A stretch of DNA of 64,000 bases from JAEKNW01 sp963678375 (lineage in GTDB: Bacteria; Cloacimonadota; Cloacimonadia; Cloacimonadales; JAFGVF01): NCBI GenBank assembly GCA_963678375.2, contig OY782831.1, positions 744,001-808,000 on the forward strand, read 5' to 3'. The position numbers and the translations under genes were made by a program. Shown here one piece after another: positions 7,882 to 16,146 of this stretch. Within the stretch, counting starts at the first letter, position 1, and every line of letters starts with the position of its first letter. The notes below the pieces were generated by a model that was not told the DNA's origin, did no database searches, and saw nothing but the letters and a program-made list of their open reading frames with translations.

Positions 7882-10800
7882 ATGAAAAGAGTTTTTTTAA
7901 TCGTATTTATTCTTAGTTTAACTTGTGGATTTTTATTTGCAAATACTACTAACAATAAAGTACAAGAGTATGATTCTAACAAGAGCAATGATGTTAACAG
8001 AGGTACTAAAATAGTAAAAGGTGTAGTTTCTATGGATGGTAGCCCTCTCCAGGATGTTCAAGTAAAGGCAATAACAGAAAATCAAGTTGCTGGTTACACT
8101 TTTACTAACTCTATTGGTGAATATGAACTATATTTTAATTCATCAGTAAATGAAGTTGCTGTATCAATACCGAATGGAACAGATTATTACGGCATTTACA
8201 AAACAATGAGTATAGATGATAATGTCGTAAACAACCTTCCCTTAAATCTAATAGGCTGTATTAGTAATAATAATTTAATGGTTGGTAGAGTAGGCCACAT
8301 TGAAGGATTTGATAATACTCAAGATGCCATGACCTATTTAAATGAATACTTATCAGAAAATCAAAACCAAAATGACGATTTGTATACATTTTATTGTAAT
8401 ACCCAACAAATTGAGTTAAATAATTTTGATTTTTCTTTTCTAAACCTACAAAATAAATTAAAAGTTAAATTCGTAAGTCTCGTTGAAAATCTAACAGCTG
8501 TTGATTTTAATGATCTAATTAATCTTGAAATTAGTATTCAAGATATGAATTTTATAAGCGATCAAATTAATTCTGCCCCTCTTAATATTCTTAATTCTTC
8601 TCATTGTACATTTAAGCTTGATAAAATATTAAACGCTGAAATAAGTATTGAGAGGATTAATAATACTAAGGTTGACTTAACTAATTCTAATTTCGAAGAA
8701 ACTTTCCCTGAGACACCAGTAAGAATATCCCTTGATGACAATAATAGTAATTATAATACTATTACTATAAATAATTGTGCTTTTATGAACACTTCATCAG
8801 AGACTACAACTCCTCAAGAATATGACCCACCTTATGGACCTGGGCATAGTCTTACAACCGAAGCAACTTGTGAGAATCAAGACTTTTTAGCATCGGCAGT
8901 TCTCATGAATGGCGGTAACCATACTAATAATGAGTTTATTTTCACTAACTGTGATATTTCTTATAGTTATGATGGACTGTGTAATGAACATGGTGCATTA
9001 TTAATTATTGATGCTAAAAATGTTCAAATTGACAAAAATACTTTTTTTAAATGTGGGAATTTTGAAACTTTTTACATGGGACAATCATTTTTTCCTGGGT
9101 CAACCCTCACCTTGCTTAACAGTATCATAAGTTTTTCATTTAACAAGGTTATTCAGAATCAGAGCTATATAACCTATCCTGATGGAGGTGGTATTATAGG
9201 ATTGAATGGGAATTCCCGTTTATCTTCTCTTAACAACACCTATTATAATAATATAAATAGAATTATTTTTAGAGGAAGTAGTCTGTATAGTTACAGCTTA
9301 ATAGTGTCTCAAAACGATATCTTTTATAATCAACTAAATGATAATATTGATAGGATTATTTTATCAGATGAAACAAATTATAGCAATTTGCAAGTAGATA
9401 ATGCTTTGTCTTTTAACTTCAATATTAATCCATTAATTATTAACAATAATCAAAACACTATTACTGAATGTGATCCTCTATTAGATTCTGATCTAAAACC
9501 TATCTGGACAGAAACCTTCAAATCTCCTGCAATTGATAATGCCACTAAACATTTTACAACAAATGGTATATTCATTAAGCAAGATGATATAGGAGCTCTT
9601 GAACACACCGTACCATCTATGCAAAACTTCCGATATCTTCCTGGTGGTCAGATTCATTGGATTTCACTCCCTTATTTAAATAAAAATAATAACTCATGGC
9701 ATCATGTTTTCCACGATTGGCACGAAAATGGACTGCTTGAAGAGCAAGATGAGCTTACCAAGGTCAAAGAAATCTACACACTGGGACCAGATATAGAAAA
9801 TGGATTTAATCCAGAGAACCCTTACGGAGACTACAATCCGAACTTGCCTCTCTACAGTCAATATGGTTTCAAAGTTGACTTATCCAATCAAAATGGAGTT
9901 TACCTTGATTACCACGGATTTGATATTGAAAACTCTTTAAGTCCTGAAATGCTTGTTAATACTTCTCAGGGACAGATACATTCACGTAAACTATATATTC
10001 CCTCAGTGCCAAATGATTCTGAAGACCCTGGCTATGACTATAACGATGGGAACCCTGCCAGAAGGATATATTTAGGCTATTATAAAAACTATCCCATGTC
10101 TATAAGTCATGCTTTTGGTCCATTATTAGAAGACATTTCAGTTATCCAATCAAAAAACTGGTTTGCAGTAAGAGATATTAACACAAATGCTTGGGTAACA
10201 GGGGAAAACTATGATGGGAAAATTCTTACTTTGAACCCAGGCGAAATGATTGAGGTGTTATACCACGGAAGTGAAGATGCAGAATTTGATTGGGGGCAAT
10301 GGACACCAATTCCTCCTGTAGAAGAACCTTACATTCATGATTTAGCAACAAACTTCAAGTTTGAAGAGAAAAAAGGTTATTTACCAATAATTATTAATAT
10401 TGACCTTAGTCAATACTCTGAAATTGATAAACCTGTTGAAGTTGCTATACTTGTAGATGAAGTATGTAAAGGAGCTGCAGTAATTAAAGAAGATCAGGTA
10501 ATTTTAAATGCTTATATTCTTTCTGACATTCCAGAAATAGAAGCAGGATTAAAAGAAATTTCTTTTGAACTTTGGTTACCACAATTAAAAGGAAATGAAA
10601 AAAGAAAGGTTAAATATGAATTAGTTAACAACTCTTCTCAAGAAGTTAATTACAGTACGGCAAGTCTATCAAGTATTGGTAACTACCTTCAAGTAAACCT
10701 ATCAGATACCGATACTCCTAATATTCCAAAGATACTAGCTCTTTATGATAACTACCCTAATCCTTTCAACCCTGAAACAACAATTTCTTTTGATCTACCA

Positions 10801-11007
10801 AAAGATTCAGAGGTGAAATTGGAAATATATAATATTAAGGGACAAAAGGTGAAAACATTGAAAAATGGTCTTCTTCAAGCAGGTAATCATAAGCTTGTTT
10901 GGGATGGCAAAAATTCTAATAGTGACCAAGTTGCTTCTGGACTTTACTTCTATAGATTAGTAACTGATAAAAAGAAATTGACAAGAAAAATGATTTTGAT
11001 GAAATAA
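7882..11007 (+). CDS. Large secreted surface protein with beta-helix-like region and C-terminal sorting module
   Basis: A 1041-aa exported protein. Signal peptide MKRVFLIVFILSLTCGFLFA. Residues ~43-100 resemble a carboxypeptidase-regulatory / CNA-B-like domain (KGVVSMDGSPLQDVQVKA, then a GEYELYF strand). Residues ~120-540 are Asn- and Ile-rich with short repeating strands, as in right-handed parallel beta-helix proteins, although no catalytic site is visible. The end (~958-1041) is an FlgD-like / type-A sorting module with NYPNPFNPETTISF, YNIKGQKVKTL, SGLYFYRL and a final KMILMK. Such modules direct transport and anchoring through type IX-like secretion in FCB bacteria. It precedes the three tandem paralogues by 69 nt and may head their transcription unit. 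The substrate or partner is unknown. Confidence 0.8.
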   Translation: MKRVFLIVFILSLTCGFLFANTTNNKVQEYDSNKSNDVNRGTKIVKGVVSMDGSPLQDVQVKAITENQVAGYTFTNSIGEYELYFNSSVNEVAVSIPNGTDYYGIYKTMSIDDNVVNNLPLNLIGCISNNNLMVGRVGHIEGFDNTQDAMTYLNEYLSENQNQNDDLYTFYCNTQQIELNNFDFSFLNLQNKLKVKFVSLVENLTAVDFNDLINLEISIQDMNFISDQINSAPLNILNSSHCTFKLDKILNAEISIERINNTKVDLTNSNFEETFPETPVRISLDDNNSNYNTITINNCAFMNTSSETTTPQEYDPPYGPGHSLTTEATCENQDFLASAVLMNGGNHTNNEFIFTNCDISYSYDGLCNEHGALLIIDAKNVQIDKNTFFKCGNFETFYMGQSFFPGSTLTLLNSIISFSFNKVIQNQSYITYPDGGGIIGLNGNSRLSSLNNTYYNNINRIIFRGSSLYSYSLIVSQNDIFYNQLNDNIDRIILSDETNYSNLQVDNALSFNFNINPLIINNNQNTITECDPLLDSDLKPIWTETFKSPAIDNATKHFTTNGIFIKQDDIGALEHTVPSMQNFRYLPGGQIHWISLPYLNKNNNSWHHVFHDWHENGLLEEQDELTKVKEIYTLGPDIENGFNPENPYGDYNPNLPLYSQYGFKVDLSNQNGVYLDYHGFDIENSLSPEMLVNTSQGQIHSRKLYIPSVPNDSEDPGYDYNDGNPARRIYLGYYKNYPMSISHAFGPLLEDISVIQSKNWFAVRDINTNAWVTGENYDGKILTLNPGEMIEVLYHGSEDAEFDWGQWTPIPPVEEPYIHDLATNFKFEEKKGYLPIIINIDLSQYSEIDKPVEVAILVDEVCKGAAVIKEDQVILNAYILSDIPEIEAGLKEISFELWLPQLKGNEKRKVKYELVNNSSQEVNYSTASLSSIGNYLQVNLSDTDTPNIPKILALYDNYPNPFNPETTISFDLPKDSEVKLEIYNIKGQKVKTLKNGLLQAGNHKLVWDGKNSNSDQVASGLYFYRLVTDKKKLTRKMILMK

Positions 11008-11029
11008 AATAGATAAAATAACCATTACA

Positions 11030-11057
11030 TTGCAGAGCTTCACACGAAGCTCTGCAA
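11030..11057 (+). other. Intergenic hairpin after the first surface gene
   Basis: TTGCAGAGCTT (11030-11040) pairs perfectly with AAGCTCTGCAA (11047-11057) around a 6-nt loop. The sequence after it on the plus strand is an A-run, not a T-run, so it is not a classical terminator. It could be a processing or message-stabilising hairpin that sets the ratio of the first gene to the tandem genes. Confidence 0.5.
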
Positions 11058-11076
11058 TCAAAAAAAAGGATACATT

Positions 11077-13539
11077 ATGAAATTAAGATTAACATTGTCT
11101 GTTATAGTTCTATTATTAATGAGTAAGTTAGATAGTTCTCTCTTAGAAGTCTCTTTAGATGGTACTGCAGATTATACTTCCATCCAGTCAGCCATAAATG
11201 CAGCAAACGATAATGATGTGATCTTAGTTCATCCAGGACGCTATGTTGAAAGATTAAATACCAATGGCAAGGATTTAACCTTGCAAAGCCTTTATGCATT
11301 AGAGCCTTTGCAAGAATATATCGATTCTACCATTGTTGATGGAAACAGGCAAGTATGTTTACGCATTGAAAATGGTGAAGATGTTACAATCAATGGTTTT
11401 ACTTTTTCTAATAATTATAATGATTTGAATGTAGTGGATACTAATCAATATACAACAGTAGGTGGAGGAATTAGAATATTTGAAGCTGGACATTTGGAAT
11501 TAAAAAATATAAAAGCTATAAAAAACATATCCATAGGAGGAAGTGGCATTTCCGCTAGTGGTTCAAATACAAGTATTTATTTTGAGAATGTTGAGGTTTC
11601 AAATAATAGAGGTATAGAAGGTGGTGGAATGATTCTCAGTTCAGGTGTCCAAGTTGAATGCAATAACCTGCGTGTATTTAATAACTTTGGTTTATACGCC
11701 ATGGATATCTTTATCGGCAACTACAATGATTATCAAGGAACCCATATAGAATTGAGTCTTGGTTCAGCTCTTATAAATGAGATTGATAATTATTATGTCT
11801 TAGATGGAGGGAATTCTTCTCCACCTTATGAAGCAGGTATTGGCAATGTAACTATCTCAGTCCAAGAAGCTTTTTTCCCTGAGATTGACCAAGATATTTA
11901 TGTCTCACCTGAGGGTAACAATACAAATAGTGGGCTTTCACCCACTGAACCTTTGCAGACTCTTGTTAGGGCAATGCAGATGATTAAATCAAATCCAGAT
12001 AATCCTAATACTGTTCATGTAGCCCCAGGAACTTATTCTTGGAGCCAAAACAACCAAAGATTTCCTTTTAGTTTAAAGTCTAACACAAAGCTCTTAGGAG
12101 CAGGAATAGATCAAACAATTATTGAAGGAGAGAATGGTTTAGTTAATGTTGGTGTAGCATATACTAACAATTTAGAATTTGGTGGAATGACTTTTCAGAA
12201 TAGTAGTGGTTATAGTTATGCTCCTCTTTGGGGTGGAGGAGGTGAAAATGTCCACATTCATGATTTAAAGTATGATAGAACAACACATATCAATACTACA
12301 GGATTTTCCCTAAGTGGAGGAGGTGATTATCAGATAGAAAACATAATTATTCAAAATAATAACTCTCATACTTATTCTGATCTTCAAGCCATGCTTTTAA
12401 GCGAAGGAACTTATTCCCTAACTAATATCATTATTCGTAATAATAAGATGTATCATGCCGATAATTATGAGCTGGGAATATATGCAGTGAATAGTAACTT
12501 AGATATTAGAAATCTAATTATCACAGATTGCCAAGGCGAGGATGCAACTCTCCTAAACTACTACATAAATCAAGAGCTTTATAGCGATTGTACCTTTGAG
12601 ATGCATAATGCTCTTATTTTTGATAATAATGTTTTTACTGGACCAGGGACTATTAGACCTGTGGGAATAAAAAATATTTTTAATGAAGACTTTAGTATCT
12701 TAATATCAAACTCTACTATTGCTAATAATTATGGGAATCGAGAAATTGCTGGAGCAGCTGGCAGAGCAAAAATATATAACTCAATTTTTTATAACCCTGA
12801 ATGTCTACTTGATGGAGAAATCAATCTTAGCAACAGGATTAAAATTGATAATCAATGGGTACCTATGGATAGCCACCTTAACAATAACTTATTTTACTGT
12901 GAAACACCCTTTTATTGGAATGAAGATTATGTAATACAAGGAGATAACCTCTTTAGTACAAATCCTCACTTTTTAGGTCAATATGTTGATAGTCTGACTG
13001 TTTCTGATGTAGATTATTATAAGCTTTCAGATAATTCTCCTTGTATTGATGCTGGTTTTTCAGATACTTCTTTTCTTGCTAGTACAGACTTAGCTGGCAA
13101 TGCTAGAGTCTGGGGAAATGCTGTTGATATAGGAGCATTTGAATACAATTCTGAGCCAGTTCATAATCAGGACAATGAAGTATCCTCAATCATAAAGCCA
13201 CAAATATTAGTCTATCCTAATCCTGTTTCACAAAAGCAGTCAAAAGGCTCAGGAATGACTAATATAGAATTTGTTCTACCAAAGGATATTAAAGACAAAC
13301 CATTTATCACAATCTATAATTTAAAAGGACAAAAAGTTAAAAAGATATCCCTAGAGAATAGCTATCAGGATATGCAAAGGCATGCAGGTCTTAAAACAAG
13401 TTATGATCAAGGTCAATTATATTCTAGCAACTGGAACTTACGAAATGAGAATAATAAGCAGGTTGCTAGTGGATTATACTTAATTCACATAAAAGCTGGT
13501 AGATATAATGCTACAGGTAAAATAATGGTTTTGAAATAA
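11077..13539 (+). CDS. Tandem beta-helix surface protein, copy 1
   Basis: An 820-aa predicted exported protein. From LEVSLDGTADYTSIQSAINA onwards it shares the N-terminal block of copies 2 and 3, which looks like the start of a pectin-lyase-like right-handed beta-helix (VDGNRQVCLRIENGEDVTINGF is typical of its coils). A second helix segment begins at DIYVSPEGNNTNSGLSPTEP (~270), a common DUF1565-like opening. The C-terminus (~715-820) is a divergent sorting module (LVYPNPVSQ, YNLKGQKVKK, SGLYLIHI, KIMVLK). Its leader (MKLRLTLSVIVLLLMSKLDS) is unrelated to the leaders of copies 2 and 3 and lacks a clear AxA cleavage site. The middle is near-identical to copy 3 and the later part to copy 2. No lyase active site was identified. 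Confidence 0.8.
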   Translation: MKLRLTLSVIVLLLMSKLDSSLLEVSLDGTADYTSIQSAINAANDNDVILVHPGRYVERLNTNGKDLTLQSLYALEPLQEYIDSTIVDGNRQVCLRIENGEDVTINGFTFSNNYNDLNVVDTNQYTTVGGGIRIFEAGHLELKNIKAIKNISIGGSGISASGSNTSIYFENVEVSNNRGIEGGGMILSSGVQVECNNLRVFNNFGLYAMDIFIGNYNDYQGTHIELSLGSALINEIDNYYVLDGGNSSPPYEAGIGNVTISVQEAFFPEIDQDIYVSPEGNNTNSGLSPTEPLQTLVRAMQMIKSNPDNPNTVHVAPGTYSWSQNNQRFPFSLKSNTKLLGAGIDQTIIEGENGLVNVGVAYTNNLEFGGMTFQNSSGYSYAPLWGGGGENVHIHDLKYDRTTHINTTGFSLSGGGDYQIENIIIQNNNSHTYSDLQAMLLSEGTYSLTNIIIRNNKMYHADNYELGIYAVNSNLDIRNLIITDCQGEDATLLNYYINQELYSDCTFEMHNALIFDNNVFTGPGTIRPVGIKNIFNEDFSILISNSTIANNYGNREIAGAAGRAKIYNSIFYNPECLLDGEINLSNRIKIDNQWVPMDSHLNNNLFYCETPFYWNEDYVIQGDNLFSTNPHFLGQYVDSLTVSDVDYYKLSDNSPCIDAGFSDTSFLASTDLAGNARVWGNAVDIGAFEYNSEPVHNQDNEVSSIIKPQILVYPNPVSQKQSKGSGMTNIEFVLPKDIKDKPFITIYNLKGQKVKKISLENSYQDMQRHAGLKTSYDQGQLYSSNWNLRNENNKQVASGLYLIHIKAGRYNATGKIMVLK

Positions 13540-13614
13540 CTAGAAAACCCCTTAGCTCCCTCGCAGAGGGGACTAAGAGGGTGAAACAATAAAACGAAAG
13601 CAAAGGACAGATAA
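13540..13614 (+). repeat. 75-nt intergenic repeat with hairpin, first copy
   Basis: The linker between copies 1 and 2. A GC-rich hairpin (CCCCTTAG.TCCCTC pairing with GAGGGGACTAAGAGGG, 13548-13581) has no T-run. After it come AAAACGAAAGCAAAGGACAG and the ribosome binding site of copy 2. The block recurs at 16072-16146 with a handful of substitutions, some inside the stem. Confidence 0.85.
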
Positions 13615-16071
13615 ATGAATAAAATGCTTATAATCATATTAATGCTAATTTCTTTTAACCTGTATGCTCAGCTAGAAGTCTCTTTAGATGGTACTGCAGA
13701 TTATACTTCAATTCAATCAGCCATAAATGCAGCAAACGATAATGATGTAATCTTAGTTCATCCAGGACGCTATGTTGAAAGATTAAATACAAACGGTAAA
13801 GATTTAACCTTGCAAAGCCTCTATGCATTAGAGCCTTTGCAAGAATATATCGATTCTACCATTGTTGACGGGAACAGGCAAGTATGTTTACGTATTGAAA
13901 ACGGAGAGGATGTTACAATCAATGGCTTTACCTTTTCTAATAATTATGATGATTTGAATGTGGTGGATACAAATCAAATTGATACCGTAGGTGGTGGTAT
14001 AAAAATCTTTGATGCAGGATACGTAGAAGTAAAAAACACAAAGACTGTTAAAAATGTGTCAAGAGGCGGAGCTGGAATATCTGTTTATGGTAATAACACA
14101 AGTGTTTATTTTGAAAATGTCGAAATTACTAATAATAGAGCTCTTGGGGGGGGTGGTCTTCGCCTTAGTTCTGGAGCTCAAGTTGAGTGTAATGATCTTA
14201 GAATTTATAATAATTACGCAATATACGCCATGGATATCTTCATCGGCAACTACAATGATTATCAAGGTACCCATATTGAGTTAAGTCTTGGTTCAGCTCT
14301 TATAAATGAGATTGATAATTATTATGTCTTAGATGCAGGTAATTCATCTCCTCCTTATGAAGCAGGTATTGGCAATGTAACAATCTCAGTTCAAGAAGCA
14401 TATTTCCCTGAAATAGATCAAGATGTCTATGTATCTCCCTTAGGTTCTAATGCTAACAGTGGTCTTTCACTCTCAGAACCTTTACAGACTCTTGTTAGGG
14501 CAATGCAGATGATTAAATCCAATCCGATTAACCCTAATACTGTTCATGTAGCCCCAGGAACTTATTCCTGGAGCCAAAATAACCAAAGATTTCCTTTTAG
14601 TTTAAAGTCTAACACAAAGCTCTTAGGAGCAGGAATAGATCAAACAATTATTGAGGGAGAAGAGGGACTAGTGAATATTGGTGGTAAATTTATGGAAAAT
14701 ACTGAATTTGGAGGAATGACTTTTCAGAATAGTAATGGTTATTCTTATGCCCCAGTGTGGAGTCATGCTATAGGTTTTAATTATTTCCATGATTTAAAGT
14801 ATGATAGAACTACTCATATCAATGCAACAGGTTTTGCTCTTGGTGGACCAGAAGCAGATTTTCTTTTAGAAAACATAATCATTCAAAATAACAACTCACA
14901 TACTTATTCTGATCTTAATGCCCTTGATTTTAGTGTTGGAACTTATACCCTGAACAATATCATTATTCGTAACAACAAAATGTTCCATGGAGATAATTAT
15001 GAACTGGGAATATATGCAGTGAATAGCAACTTGGATATTAGAAATCTAATTATCACAGATTGCCAAGGCGAGGATGCAACTCTCCTAAACTACTACATAA
15101 ATCAAGAGCTTTATAGCGATTGTACCTTTGAGATGCATAATGCTCTTATTTTTGATAATAATGTTTTTACTGGACCAGGGACTATTAGACCTGTGGGAAT
15201 AAAAAATATTTTTAATGAAGACTTTAGTATCTTAATATCAAACTCTACTATTGCTAATAATTATGGGAATCGAGAATTTGCTGGAGCAGCTGGCAGAGCA
15301 AAAATATATAACTCAATTTTTTATAACCCTGAATGTCTACTTGATGGAGAAATCAATCTTAGCAACAGGATTAAAATTGATAATCAATGGGTACCTATGG
15401 ATAGCCACCTTAACAATAACTTATTTTACTGTGAAACACCCTTTTATTGGAATGAAGATTATGTAATACAAGGAGATAACCTCTTTAGTACAAATCCTCA
15501 CTTTTTAGGTCAATTTGTTGATAGTCTGACTGTTTCTGATGTAGATTATTATAGGCTTTCAGATAATTCTCCTTGTATTGATGCTGGTTTTTCAGATACT
15601 TCTTTTCTTGCTAGTACAGACTTAGCTGGCAATGCTAGAGTCTGGGGAAATGCTGTTGATATAGGAGCATTTGAATACAATTCTGAGCCAGTTCATAATC
15701 AGGACAATGAAGTATCCTCAATCATAAAGCCACAAATATTAGTCTATCCTAATCCTGTTTCACAAAAGCAGTCAAAAGGCTCAGGAATGACTAATATTGA
15801 ATTTGTTTTACCAAAATCTATTAAAGAAAAACCTGTTCTAACAATATATAATCTAAAAGGACAAAAAGTTAAAAAGATATCCCTAGAGAATAGCTATCAG
15901 GATATGCAAAGGCATGCAGGTCTTAAAACAAGTTATGATCAAGGTCAATTATATTCTAGCAACTGGGACTTACGAAATGAGAATAATAAGCAAGTTGCTA
16001 GTGGATTATACTTAATTCACATAGAAGCTGGAAGATATAATGCTACAGGTAAAATAATGGTTTTGAAATAA
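13615..16071 (+). CDS. Tandem beta-helix surface protein, copy 2
   Basis: An 818-aa exported protein with a standard signal peptide (MNKMLIIILMLISFNLYAQ, AQ cleavage region). The domain order is as in copy 1: beta-helix block from LEVSLDGTADY, second helix part from DVYVSPLGSNANSGLS, and a sorting module ending KIMVLK. It differs from copies 1 and 3 mainly at residues ~115-195 (IKIFDAGYVEVKNTK, NNRALGGGGLRLSSG) and ~345-430 (GGKFMENTEFGG, VWSHAIGFNYFHD). It is nearly identical to copy 1 from ~450 onward. The variable stretches fall on consecutive coils, so they would lie close together on one helix segment. It follows copy 1 by 75 nt with GGACAG as a modest ribosome binding site. Confidence 0.8.
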   Translation: MNKMLIIILMLISFNLYAQLEVSLDGTADYTSIQSAINAANDNDVILVHPGRYVERLNTNGKDLTLQSLYALEPLQEYIDSTIVDGNRQVCLRIENGEDVTINGFTFSNNYDDLNVVDTNQIDTVGGGIKIFDAGYVEVKNTKTVKNVSRGGAGISVYGNNTSVYFENVEITNNRALGGGGLRLSSGAQVECNDLRIYNNYAIYAMDIFIGNYNDYQGTHIELSLGSALINEIDNYYVLDAGNSSPPYEAGIGNVTISVQEAYFPEIDQDVYVSPLGSNANSGLSLSEPLQTLVRAMQMIKSNPINPNTVHVAPGTYSWSQNNQRFPFSLKSNTKLLGAGIDQTIIEGEEGLVNIGGKFMENTEFGGMTFQNSNGYSYAPVWSHAIGFNYFHDLKYDRTTHINATGFALGGPEADFLLENIIIQNNNSHTYSDLNALDFSVGTYTLNNIIIRNNKMFHGDNYELGIYAVNSNLDIRNLIITDCQGEDATLLNYYINQELYSDCTFEMHNALIFDNNVFTGPGTIRPVGIKNIFNEDFSILISNSTIANNYGNREFAGAAGRAKIYNSIFYNPECLLDGEINLSNRIKIDNQWVPMDSHLNNNLFYCETPFYWNEDYVIQGDNLFSTNPHFLGQFVDSLTVSDVDYYRLSDNSPCIDAGFSDTSFLASTDLAGNARVWGNAVDIGAFEYNSEPVHNQDNEVSSIIKPQILVYPNPVSQKQSKGSGMTNIEFVLPKSIKEKPVLTIYNLKGQKVKKISLENSYQDMQRHAGLKTSYDQGQLYSSNWDLRNENNKQVASGLYLIHIEAGRYNATGKIMVLK

Positions 16072-16146
16072 CTAGAAAACCCCTTAGCCACCTCGCAGAG
16101 GGGACTAAGAAGGTGGAACAATAAAACGAAAGCAAAGGACAGATAA
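16072..16146 (+). repeat. 75-nt intergenic repeat with hairpin, second copy
   Basis: The linker between copies 2 and 3, nearly identical to 13540-13614. Differences cluster in the hairpin (CCACCTC on the left, AAGGTGG on the right), where new pairings partly compensate. No equivalent follows copy 3, which marks the end of the duplicated unit. Confidence 0.85.

Noticed and set aside
12719..12934. 71-aa ORF repeated at 15251-15466
   Set aside because: Out-of-frame shadow inside copies 1 and 2 of the tandem genes; it is duplicated only because the genes are.
14054..14284. Overlapping ORFs on both strands in copy 2
   Set aside because: They overlap the real coding frame, which continues unbroken and is conserved among the paralogues.
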